Source: a virus
Reading direction: 5' to 3' (one strand)
DNA length: 25,500 nt
IMG/VR virus record: IMGVR_UViG_3300025127_000243
Span: 1-25,500 of that record
Every line of letters starts with the position of its first letter. The stretch's first letter is position 1. Below, piece by piece: positions 7,085 to 15,154 of the stretch. The position numbers were made by a program, and so were the translations under genes. Below the pieces are notes generated by a model. That model searched no databases and had not been told where the DNA came from. It saw nothing but the letters and a program-made list of their open reading frames with translations.

Positions 7085-10000
7085 TCACCCGCGTTGTTTA
7101 AAAAAGGTCCCAATCCCACCACCGTTGACCGCGCCGCCTTTAGCCCCAAGTGCAGGACGAGCCAGCATATCTTGCGGGCCAAAAGCAAACGCGGCACGAG
7201 CCGGATCGATGGGACCGCCACCCAGGGGTGGTCTAGGTGGCGGGGCGACCGCGGCTACCTGTCTTGGCGAAACAGGTAGCGGGGTGGTAGCAGATGTAGT
7301 GGGAGGCTTATCCGCTACCACCTCCGGGACAGGGGTAGCATCTAATAATGCTACCTCGTCATTTTCGTTTTCGTCCTCTTCTACGCCAGAGGGTAAAATA
7401 TCTATTTCCTCTGTACCTGTTTTAATCGCCGCAGGTAGACCTCTTCGTGCAACTGCAATTCTTGATTCCAGTAGTATATTTCTGGCAATTTCTTTGGCAT
7501 TTTCCGTTAAAGGTTTCGAGTCAGGTCCTTCTGTTTGTCTAATGACCCTCATTATGTAACCTAATTTTGCGGGGTTAGAAAATAACTCTAAAAAGCCGTC
7601 TGCTCTTTTGCCGACGTCGCCATTAATAAAAACATCGTCTCCAATAGCGGCACCTGCTGTTCCTATCTGTAATTTAGCCGTGGTGCCTGACGTTAAACCA
7701 GGTAGCAAATTTGTTATTTTATCAACAAAATTAGTGAAGATCACGTTTCCCGCAATACGAGCAGACATACGCTTTATTACCCCGGGCCTCTCTCCGAGAA
7801 TAGAGGCCTGCTCGCCCCCAAAATTGTCCCTTAAATTTTTAATACTTTGCTTGATATTATCTAATTCTTGTTTACTAGCTAATCCATTATCAATTAAAAA
7901 ATCAGCAATGGGAACTTGCCGTATTTCTCTTTTGATATTTCTATTTGGATCTGTCTGAAACAATATTTCAGAAAAAACTTCAAAATTTATTCCTTGTTTA
8001 CTGTTTTCCCCCGCTAGATCCTTAGCGTAGTCTAAGACCAAACTTTTTAAACCTTGTTTTGCCTCATTAACAATTTGTGTATTAAGGTCGTCTACCTGAG
8101 ATTGACTTAAGCCATCAATATTTAAGTTTTCTACAATACCCGTAGGAGCAAGCTCATTATCTTGAATAGCTTTTAAAAAACCACGAGGATCCTGTTTAAT
8201 CCTATCTTCCATTGCTCTAATCGGGTTCATTAATGTATCAAAAGCTCTTTTACCCCCAGTGACTCTTCTTCCGCTTAATCCGCTGTTAAGGAGAGATAAA
8301 AAGTCTTGATTGTTTTTAGATTTTGGGTCGTTTGCAAAAACTGTCCAAAGCTGTTGCTGCTTAAACTTTTTATATTCATCTTTAAGGTCTAAAACTATTT
8401 TTTCTGCGTCACCCGCACGATCTGCAATTTCTCGAAATTTTCTACCTATCTCTGGAACTAAATCAAATAATTTACCTTCGTTCCCATCTGGACTCGAATT
8501 ATCTTCAACAAGTTGTTTTAACCTAGAGGGAGAAATGTTTAAAACGCCATCCGCAGAAAAAGCTTGTTTTGTTGGTGTTTCAAAAGTAAGAGCCGTTTGA
8601 GGATCTGTGCTTGAACTAACAGGCGTTTTTGTTGCCGCCTCCAAAACACTGATGATCTGAGATCGGACACTTTGCGGTGCCGTATCCGGAACAACCACGT
8701 CCTTAAGTATGCCTACGTAAGAGGGATCTCCCTCTCCTAAAGTTATAGACTGACCCCCGCGAATAGGAATAACTGTGCCCATAGGGTCCCGCCCAAACTT
8801 CTCCACTCTTTGCAGATCAAGTATTTTTGTAGAGGTAACGTCTCCGTTTAATATTGAAAGTTCTTTTAAGATTAAATCAACAGGTGTTGCGGAACTGTCT
8901 TGGTCCATACGATAAAATCTACCAACAAGCCCTTTTTTTACCACCTCTTTGTACGCTCTATAATAAGCGTTAGCCGCACCTAAACGATTAAGAACCGTTT
9001 CGTTAATAGGATCTCCTGTTTTAGTTACCCTGTTTATACCTTCAGGCGCCATTAACACTTTATCCGTGAGAAGTCCCTCTAATTGCGAGGCCCTTGCCTT
9101 TACCACATCATTGACATTAACATCCCTAGATACGGCCCTTAAATCTTTTACAATATCGTTTATGTCATTATACTCAACTTCAAAGTCAGCTTCACGCCCG
9201 GTGTCTACTGCTTTTTGTTGTTTTGAGTAAGCTAAAAGATCTTTAAGGGCTCTGTCATAAACAGGTTGCCCGGTTTTCCTCATAGAAAAACCCCTAATGT
9301 TAGAGCGCAAAAAATCTTCATCAAGAATAAATCTGTTTTGGTCATCAAAAACTAATATATGATCTGGAACATCCTTATAAAGGCGGTTTGCATTATCCTT
9401 AAACTTTGTATTTAAATCTCTCAAACGAGTAATAAGAAGTTCTGCGTACCGTCTATCTGTGCCGCGCTCCGGATTTATTCTTTTAAAAGCTTGAGTTAAC
9501 TTAGCAACTCCCTCCGCAAGTTGTTTTTTCATACTCACTTCTTCTAGATATTGATTAAAATCTACAGCAAGTTTGTATCCAAGTTCTTTATCTTGAAGCG
9601 CTACTCTATTTATACCACTTACAATTTTATTAACTTCTAAATCAACGACTTTTTGTTGAGCTTCATCAAAGTCGCCGCCAAATTTTTTAACTTGATCTTT
9701 TATTTGAGATAAGATGGGATTTTTAAACAAAGGTCTTAATTGTTCCGCAGTGGGTTCCGTCCCCTCTTTAAAAGAGTCGGCCCCTAATTCTTTTTCAATT
9801 ATACTTATTTCTTCCTCTGAATAATTTCCCGCTCGTAACTTATCAATTACGGTTGCCGCCGCACCTCTTTGGGCTGATCGGGCCCTAACATTTGCTGCCG
9901 CTGTGAGGTAATCAACTTGTTTAAATTTTTTCGCACCTTCTCCGGCCCCCCTCATACGCGAAACTTCTTCTGGTATGCCTTTTATCGCTTTGGTAAAAAA

Positions 10001-11074
10001 GTCACCAAACAACCTAGTGGGGGAAAGCCTCACTACGGCAGTTCCAATCGCAGGTGCTGCCATCTCAGTGGTGGCTACAAGACCTGTCCTCTCCGGAAAA
10101 TTGCGTTCCGCGGCACCTGTAGCAAGTGTCGTAAGGGCCGTTGCTCCTACCTCTCCCACAGCCGTCGCCACAGGTCTTTCTCGTGCAACTCTTCCAATCA
10201 TCCCAGTAACATCTTCAAGGCCTCTTAGTAGGGTTGCCGAAGTGCCGCCTCTCATAGGAACAAGACCGGATATCTCTTGCTCCCCAAGTTTTACTTTTCC
10301 TATAAGTGAACTAACGCCAAGGTTAACACCTCGGCTTCCAATACTATAAGGAGTAACACCGCCATAAACACCCGCAGCAAGCGTCTTAGTCATAGCCGCT
10401 TGCACACGATCTGTAGGATTTATTGGGGGCAACTCCCCGGTAATTAATTGCTTTATTACTCTTGCGGTGTCCTCCCCCGCTATCGCTGATATAACAGGGA
10501 CTGCGACCACACTTACCGCAGCTAAGGGCGCATATCCTGGGACGGCTTTTTTACCCAAACTCTTGGGGCTAGGGTCTAATAATTCACGCAATACGGGCGC
10601 CACCGCTTTAGCTCCGTAAATAAACCCGGCTGTAGCACTAGCGGCCTCTGGACTTACCTCTAAAAAATAATTAAGAACATCAAAATCACGAGCGTCTGTA
10701 AATTTAGAGTAAAATTGCCTTAAAGAGAGCGCCCTGTCCTCCTCAGACTTACCCTGAAATTCAGGGAGTAAGTCGTAAATAGGAGCCGTGCCGTCTTGAA
10801 TGGAGCTTAAAGATAAATTTCCTGCACCATATTTTTCTTGAAGTTTTAATATGGTTTCTTCTGCTAGTTGCACAGGCCCCCCGACCGCACCAAACTTTGA
10901 TACAGCCCGGTCTACATCGCTTTGAGTAAGTTTAACGGGTTTAAAGTCAATAAAATCCGGAACAGGCTTTTCAGTCTCATCTGCAAGACCAAAGTCCTCC
11001 TCTGTAAGAGCGAGATCAGGTGGATTTCTAACCTCAACAGGAGTGGCTTCAGGTATAGGACTTAAAGTGTTCAT
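7085..11074 (-). CDS. Large internal virion protein candidate (1329 residues)
   Basis: This is the last gene of the leftward virion operon and its longest product. The start at 11074 has AGGA ten bases upstream. Residues 1-50 are acidic and proline-rich, 140-200 contain alanine-rich hydrophobic stretches (YAPLAAVSVVAVPVISAIAG, 181-200), and the long middle is mostly charged helix. About 1250-1305 is proline-rich (APPPRPPLGGGPIDP), and the end is GGAVNGGGIGTFFKQRG. Size, helical content, hydrophobic patches and position next to other large helical proteins fit the internal core proteins that short-tailed phages eject to form a channel for DNA (as T7 gp15/gp16). I see no lysozyme or transglycosylase catalytic motif, so no enzymatic role is claimed. 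By eye the central part is more AT-rich than both ends. A polyvalent protein or tape-measure-like protein is the alternative. Confidence 0.6.
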   Translation of the reverse strand: MNTLSPIPEATPVEVRNPPDLALTEEDFGLADETEKPVPDFIDFKPVKLTQSDVDRAVSKFGAVGGPVQLAEETILKLQEKYGAGNLSLSSIQDGTAPIYDLLPEFQGKSEEDRALSLRQFYSKFTDARDFDVLNYFLEVSPEAASATAGFIYGAKAVAPVLRELLDPSPKSLGKKAVPGYAPLAAVSVVAVPVISAIAGEDTARVIKQLITGELPPINPTDRVQAAMTKTLAAGVYGGVTPYSIGSRGVNLGVSSLIGKVKLGEQEISGLVPMRGGTSATLLRGLEDVTGMIGRVARERPVATAVGEVGATALTTLATGAAERNFPERTGLVATTEMAAPAIGTAVVRLSPTRLFGDFFTKAIKGIPEEVSRMRGAGEGAKKFKQVDYLTAAANVRARSAQRGAAATVIDKLRAGNYSEEEISIIEKELGADSFKEGTEPTAEQLRPLFKNPILSQIKDQVKKFGGDFDEAQQKVVDLEVNKIVSGINRVALQDKELGYKLAVDFNQYLEEVSMKKQLAEGVAKLTQAFKRINPERGTDRRYAELLITRLRDLNTKFKDNANRLYKDVPDHILVFDDQNRFILDEDFLRSNIRGFSMRKTGQPVYDRALKDLLAYSKQQKAVDTGREADFEVEYNDINDIVKDLRAVSRDVNVNDVVKARASQLEGLLTDKVLMAPEGINRVTKTGDPINETVLNRLGAANAYYRAYKEVVKKGLVGRFYRMDQDSSATPVDLILKELSILNGDVTSTKILDLQRVEKFGRDPMGTVIPIRGGQSITLGEGDPSYVGILKDVVVPDTAPQSVRSQIISVLEAATKTPVSSSTDPQTALTFETPTKQAFSADGVLNISPSRLKQLVEDNSSPDGNEGKLFDLVPEIGRKFREIADRAGDAEKIVLDLKDEYKKFKQQQLWTVFANDPKSKNNQDFLSLLNSGLSGRRVTGGKRAFDTLMNPIRAMEDRIKQDPRGFLKAIQDNELAPTGIVENLNIDGLSQSQVDDLNTQIVNEAKQGLKSLVLDYAKDLAGENSKQGINFEVFSEILFQTDPNRNIKREIRQVPIADFLIDNGLASKQELDNIKQSIKNLRDNFGGEQASILGERPGVIKRMSARIAGNVIFTNFVDKITNLLPGLTSGTTAKLQIGTAGAAIGDDVFINGDVGKRADGFLELFSNPAKLGYIMRVIRQTEGPDSKPLTENAKEIARNILLESRIAVARRGLPAAIKTGTEEIDILPSGVEEDENENDEVALLDATPVPEVVADKPPTTSATTPLPVSPRQVAAVAPPPRPPLGGGPIDPARAAFAFGPQDMLARPALGAKGGAVNGGGIGTFFKQRG
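7254..7355. repeat. Cluster of GGTAGC/GCTACC inverted repeats inside the 3' end of the 1329-residue gene
   Basis: Six copies of one hexamer occur in 102 bases: GCTACC at 7254, 7314 and 7350, and GGTAGC at 7275, 7286 and 7334. Two pairs extend to perfect stems: GCTACCTGT/ACAGGTAGC (7254-7262 and 7272-7280, 9 bp) and GGTAGCAT/ATGCTACC (7334-7341 and 7348-7355, 8 bp). Just before them lies another perfect 8-bp pair, CCGCCACC/GGTGGCGG (7215-7222 and 7236-7243). None has a T tract. They lie 130-275 bases past the stop of the converging SNF2-family gene. Confidence 0.7.
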
Positions 11075-11100
11075 CTTATCTCATCCTGATGTTTAATTGA

Positions 11101-13053
11101 CTACGGAGCCGCTTGTCGTAAAGCCCCGAGTATATTCATATAATCCTTCTTTAAGCTTCTTAAACTTCTTAAAGCAAGGATTCTTGATGTGAATTCTTTC
11201 TTATCCAATTCTTGAAGATCTATAGCCTCTAAGACAGACTCTTCTTCTACCTCTAATTTTGAAATTAAAGTTCCAATTTTGTTTGTAACAGAATTCATAC
11301 CTTTGATAGGATTCGCTGCACTTGGGGCAAAATCTAAGAATATTTGTTGAATCTGAGCGTTGTCTCTTCCAGGGGTAGATTGCAAAAGAGCCGCTAAAAG
11401 TTCTTTTTGCAACATGTCAAAAATATTTGTTCCAAGATTAGAGCTAGATCCGGGCTTAACGCCAAACAATGTACCAAGCATTGAGGCCTCCATGACAGCG
11501 TTTGCAGCGTTTGCCAGCAAACCCTCAGTTCCTACTGAGGTAACAATTCCGTCATAAATCTCGCCATCTTTTTTATTTAAAGATTTTTTAACTTGCTCTA
11601 AATAACTAGGGGCTTCTTTTTTTAACAACCTTTCTCTAATTTGTTCTCTGGAGGCAGGGCCGGTGCCAAACACCTTAGCCTCTAAGGCATTTATCATACT
11701 GGGTCTTAGATTTCCAAACTTTCTATGATGATCTATAAGCTGCTGAGACACTTCGTTAGAAAACTCCGGTATCACCAAAGTTGATTTTTGACCATCAAAA
11801 ACCCTTTTTCCCGACAAAGCAGCGGAAGCTAAAGTTGCTATACGTCGAGTTTCAGAGTCGTTAAGTTTGCCTTCAGCAAATAATTTACCTGTCGTTGTCG
11901 TCGTTCCATCTTTAAGTTTTCTTGTTTCATCCATAAGAACAGGCAAAGAAGCTGACGCATTTTTTACTAAGTCAATCTGTTCACCAAGTTTTGCTCTTTG
12001 TTCCGCAATATCTTGTTTACGCTTCTCTATCTCAAGTTTTTTCTCTTGTAATTCTATTCTTTTCTTTTCGTTAGCGTCTCTCATTGCTGCGGTAACACTT
12101 CTTAACTCACGATCCGCCGCGTTTTCTAATCGTGTGAAATCTTGACGGCGCCGTTCTTTTATAAGGTCTCGATTAAATTTCTTTTCTGCCTCGATTGCCC
12201 TTAACTGAAACTTAGTATCTTGCAGTTGGAACTGTATCGTGCCTTTAGCAGCAATTTGCTGCATAGTCAGATCCCCTCGCAAGGTTATATTCTTAGCCTC
12301 AAGGTCTCTTTTAAGCTCTTCTAAACTCGCCGCTTGTTGATTTAACTTATCGTCTCTTTCTAAAGTAAAGACATTTTGTTTTTCTTTTTCTAAAATTCTA
12401 AGTTCTGAGTTGAGACGGGCTACTTGTTTAGTGTTGTCAAGTTTTTGAGCGTTAGAAATTTTTTCTCTTAAAGCTTTAAGGTCGCTATCTAACTTTAAAT
12501 TTTCCGCTTTATATTTAGCTCTAGATTTTTCAAGAGCTTCATTATTTATACGTTCTCCCTTTAATTTAAAATTCATTTGAGACAGATCAATAGCTGCCTG
12601 AAGTTGCTTGGCTTTTAATTCTTGCGTTGCCTTTGTTTCAGCCGTAATTTTTTGTTCAGCGGAAGAAAGGGCCGAGAGCCGCGCTGCTTGAATCGCTTTT
12701 CTCTCCTCATCTTTAGCTTTTTGTTCTTGTGCGCCTAATGCAGCAATGGTCGGAAATAATTTAGTTTGTTCAATAGATTGTGCTAAACGCTCCGCAGGCG
12801 AGAACCGTTGTCCCGCCGCGATTTCGGCTTGTGTTGGAGACGCAAATGCAAGCCCTGTCTGTGCTAAAGCAAACAACGCTTGAGCTTGAGCCTGACGGCG
12901 GCGCTCTTCAGGATCACTCGCTGTTCCCCTGACAACTTCTTCATAAATCGGTGAAACTTCTCTAAAAACCTGCTGTACACGATCACCATACGTAATTGGT
13001 TTATCTTTTGAAGGGTCAAAAAGACTAGCTATACCACTTCTATTTATCGCCAT
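11101..13053 (-). CDS. Long coiled-coil virion protein candidate (650 residues)
   Basis: ATG at 13051-13053 follows AAAGGA at 7-base spacing. The N-terminal 95 residues contain SGIASLFDP and an alanine/glutamine-rich helix (RRRQAQAQALFALAQTGLAF). Residues about 95-365 are an almost unbroken, highly charged helix rich in K, E, R, Q and A (for example ERRRQDFTRLENAADREL), a long predicted coiled coil. About 375-650 is globular and helical, with conserved-looking LASAALSGKRVFDGQKSTLV and a C-terminal acidic stretch (SKLEVEEESVLEAIDLQELDKKEF). There is no signal peptide or enzymatic motif. In short-tailed phages a protein of this type beside other large helical proteins is usually an internal core or ejection protein. 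The long rod could span the periplasm after ejection. The assignment is from composition and position only. Confidence 0.6.
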   Translation of the reverse strand: MAINRSGIASLFDPSKDKPITYGDRVQQVFREVSPIYEEVVRGTASDPEERRRQAQAQALFALAQTGLAFASPTQAEIAAGQRFSPAERLAQSIEQTKLFPTIAALGAQEQKAKDEERKAIQAARLSALSSAEQKITAETKATQELKAKQLQAAIDLSQMNFKLKGERINNEALEKSRAKYKAENLKLDSDLKALREKISNAQKLDNTKQVARLNSELRILEKEKQNVFTLERDDKLNQQAASLEELKRDLEAKNITLRGDLTMQQIAAKGTIQFQLQDTKFQLRAIEAEKKFNRDLIKERRRQDFTRLENAADRELRSVTAAMRDANEKKRIELQEKKLEIEKRKQDIAEQRAKLGEQIDLVKNASASLPVLMDETRKLKDGTTTTTGKLFAEGKLNDSETRRIATLASAALSGKRVFDGQKSTLVIPEFSNEVSQQLIDHHRKFGNLRPSMINALEAKVFGTGPASREQIRERLLKKEAPSYLEQVKKSLNKKDGEIYDGIVTSVGTEGLLANAANAVMEASMLGTLFGVKPGSSSNLGTNIFDMLQKELLAALLQSTPGRDNAQIQQIFLDFAPSAANPIKGMNSVTNKIGTLISKLEVEEESVLEAIDLQELDKKEFTSRILALRSLRSLKKDYMNILGALRQAAP

Positions 13054-13064
13054 CCCGTTATCCT

Positions 13065-14147
13065 TTAAACAGGTATGTTTTCTTCAACCATCATGCCGCC
13101 GGGTGCCGCCGCCATGTCCATAATACCGCCCATAGGTGGAGCTTCGCCCATCTCTTCGCGGGCCAAGGAACCTATACCCTGATCCAAAGCAGTCAACCCT
13201 ATAATGGGCTGCACCATCGCTAACACGGAGTCAGGCGTTTGACTAGCGTCCTCTGGTCCGACCAGTTCAGCCAACTCCTCGCGTCGTTCACTTGTCGTGG
13301 CAGGAAAACCGCGGACCATGTTCATCATTTCTTCAAAGGTCTCTGCGTCCTCCACGTCTTTTCCGCCCGTGTTCATGGCAAACTGGTTCAACGCATTCTC
13401 CACCATAGGCAAACCTGCCTGGATCTCTTCCGCAGCCGCCTGTTGTATCTCTGGAGGCGCATCCATAACTTGTTGTTCTGCCATCATCATCTGAGCGGGC
13501 GAACCTCCAGCCATCATAGCCGGGTCCATCATCGGTGGCTCAATCACGCCGCCTTCTTGCTTACCAATGGGAAGATTGCCCATCCTCTCCATCGCTCGAC
13601 GGTTTTGTTCTTCAACCATTTCAGAAAACGCTGGGTCCACATTCACGATAGGAGCCCCTGGGCCTCCAAACATAGCCTCTCTGTTTAAAGCTTCGGCTTC
13701 TGGTTCATTTATTATCCTGTCATCAGGAGTTTGTCGTATTAAGTCCTGCGGGCTCATTACCCTTGGGTCCATCATTGCGGGGCTCGCCATCGGAGCACTC
13801 ATGGGTAAAGGCACCATTCCTCCTGCGGCCACTTCTTCCGGGGACATCCCAGTAACATTTTCTATTAGGCCTCTTACGAAACGGTTCTGAAGCAACCCTG
13901 CGGCTTCCATGTCAGCAATATTGTTACGTATAAAAGTTTGAACTTGCTCTGTAGTGCCGCCACTAGCTAAGTCTAAAAGTCTTTGACGCAAAGAGTCGGC
14001 TGCTACATCACCACCCTCCTGCATAAACTGTACGCCTCGGCCCATAAGAATATCCTTTCGGGTAATCTCACCGTCGCCACTTAGATCGGGGAAAGCCGCT
14101 CCGCCGTCCTTAAACATTTGTCGTTCCATAACCGATCTGTTCATCAT
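13065..14147 (-). CDS. Methionine/proline-rich virion-operon protein with an EF-hand-like loop
   Basis: This 360-residue protein's start overlaps the upstream stop in an ATGA arrangement (14144-14147). After MFKDGGAAFP comes a 12-residue loop DLSGDGEITRKD (21-32). It has acidic or hydroxyl residues at positions 1, 3, 5, 7 and 9, G at 6 and I at 8, the pattern of an EF-hand or dockerin calcium site, with D rather than E at position 12. Further FMQEGG and KQEGGVIEPP motifs recur. The middle is low complexity and rich in methionine, proline and alanine (about 115-150 and 205-230) and probably disordered, with acidic stretches after it. There is no membrane segment. It lies among candidate internal virion proteins, and a role in their assembly or as a minor virion component is plausible but unproven. 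I recognise the N-terminal motif as common in marine phage contigs but know no assigned function. Confidence 0.62.
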   Translation of the reverse strand: MMNRSVMERQMFKDGGAAFPDLSGDGEITRKDILMGRGVQFMQEGGDVAADSLRQRLLDLASGGTTEQVQTFIRNNIADMEAAGLLQNRFVRGLIENVTGMSPEEVAAGGMVPLPMSAPMASPAMMDPRVMSPQDLIRQTPDDRIINEPEAEALNREAMFGGPGAPIVNVDPAFSEMVEEQNRRAMERMGNLPIGKQEGGVIEPPMMDPAMMAGGSPAQMMMAEQQVMDAPPEIQQAAAEEIQAGLPMVENALNQFAMNTGGKDVEDAETFEEMMNMVRGFPATTSERREELAELVGPEDASQTPDSVLAMVQPIIGLTALDQGIGSLAREEMGEAPPMGGIMDMAAAPGGMMVEENIPV

Positions 14148-15154
14148 CCGAATAACCCCGTTTTTGCTGCGCCGCCTGCCGCGGCTAATCCTGCTATACC
14201 CAAACCTAATATTCTTTCACCGGGCGACGTTTGTGGTGACGCACGGTTTGCAAAAGACATCTGTGAGGACGGTGCCCCTTTATAGATGTCTGACAAGAAT
14301 GCAACCCTTTGATAAGGCTCAAATAAAGTTTGTAAAGTGCTTTGGCGACCAGCCTCTAACTGTGCTTGAGCTAAGGCACGACGTTCTGCACCTAACTGCC
14401 TAAGAGCATCTATATCTCGTAAAGCTAACTGCTGTCTTTGGTCGGCTAACGCGGCTTGTTGACCTAATAAACCTGATTGTTGACCTAATAAACCTGCTTG
14501 TTGTTGTATGCCTTGCAAACCCAGTTGACCTATCGCAGACCCTGCTTGCAACTGCCGGGCTTTAGCAGCTTCAAATGCCTGTTGTGCGCGTTGAGCCGCA
14601 GACTCAAATCCTGCTAACCGCATTTGTGCCGCGGTCCGCCCTTGTTGTTCTAGAATGTTACGACCAAGTTCTGATTCTAATATAGCTTGACGAGAACCGC
14701 CGAAGGCCCCCGCCTGAGCCGTTCGACCACCTAGTTGTGTGGCTTGAACATCTCCGGCTCTTCTAATATCAGCAAGGGCCTGTTGCACCGCCGCAGCTTC
14801 AAACGGGTTCATAAATTCTTTTGTGGTGGCAGGATCAAACTGACCAATGCCCCCTCTTAACACGTCTTGACCAGCACTCACCTGTTCTCCAACACCGGGG
14901 ATAAGCGAAGCTATACCTTCTCCTACCGTACCTAACCCTGCTTCTACTGTACCCAATAGAGGCTGATAACCCCCGATACCTGCCTGATTTTGTGCCTGTC
15001 CTATGGCGGCAGTTGTTAAAGGATCCTCTCCCGCTACCGCAAAACCCGGTAGTGCTAAGGGCTGATCCGCTATTATTTTTGCGCTATCAAGAAGCCCAAT
15101 TCGGCGCTTTTCAATTTCTGGTGCTTCACGGACGATTTGTGTTTCAGTAGCCAT
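14144..15154 (-). CDS. Alanine/glutamine-rich helical virion protein candidate (336 residues)
   Basis: The start overlaps the upstream stop as TAATG (15154). Residues 60-105 are glycine-rich and hydrophobic (GTVEAGLGTVGEGIASLIPG). Residues 120-280 form a long A/Q/R-rich helix with ARTAQAGAF-like segments (GGRTAQAGAFGGSRQAILES) and a short repeat LLGQQxG. The end is glycine/alanine-rich and hydrophobic (ILGLGIAGLAAAGGAA, about 314-329), which could insert in a membrane. The composition resembles the small ejected internal proteins of short-tailed phages (gp14-like), which form the outer-membrane part of the ejection channel. This is an analogy from composition and neighbours, not a detected homology. 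There is no catalytic motif. Confidence 0.58.
   Translation of the reverse strand: MATETQIVREAPEIEKRRIGLLDSAKIIADQPLALPGFAVAGEDPLTTAAIGQAQNQAGIGGYQPLLGTVEAGLGTVGEGIASLIPGVGEQVSAGQDVLRGGIGQFDPATTKEFMNPFEAAAVQQALADIRRAGDVQATQLGGRTAQAGAFGGSRQAILESELGRNILEQQGRTAAQMRLAGFESAAQRAQQAFEAAKARQLQAGSAIGQLGLQGIQQQAGLLGQQSGLLGQQAALADQRQQLALRDIDALRQLGAERRALAQAQLEAGRQSTLQTLFEPYQRVAFLSDIYKGAPSSQMSFANRASPQTSPGERILGLGIAGLAAAGGAAKTGLFG
14456..14503 (-). repeat. Two 21-bp direct repeats encoding LLGQQ(S/A)G units
   Basis: TTGTTGACCTAATAAACCTG plus one variable base occurs at 14456-14476 and 14477-14497, then TTGTTG begins again at 14498. The repeats encode adjacent LLGQQ units in the helical region of the 336-residue protein. 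Near-identity at the DNA level points to recent slippage or duplication. Confidence 0.75.

Noticed and set aside
7060-7130. Bidirectional terminator at the convergent junction
   Set aside because: No stem with an adjacent T tract was found here. The stems at 7215-7355 lack T tracts, so they are listed as repeats only.
13239-13688. 149-residue plus-strand open frame opposite the methionine-rich gene
   Set aside because: Histidine/cysteine-rich composition reflects the antisense of Met/Glu codons. There is no start signal.
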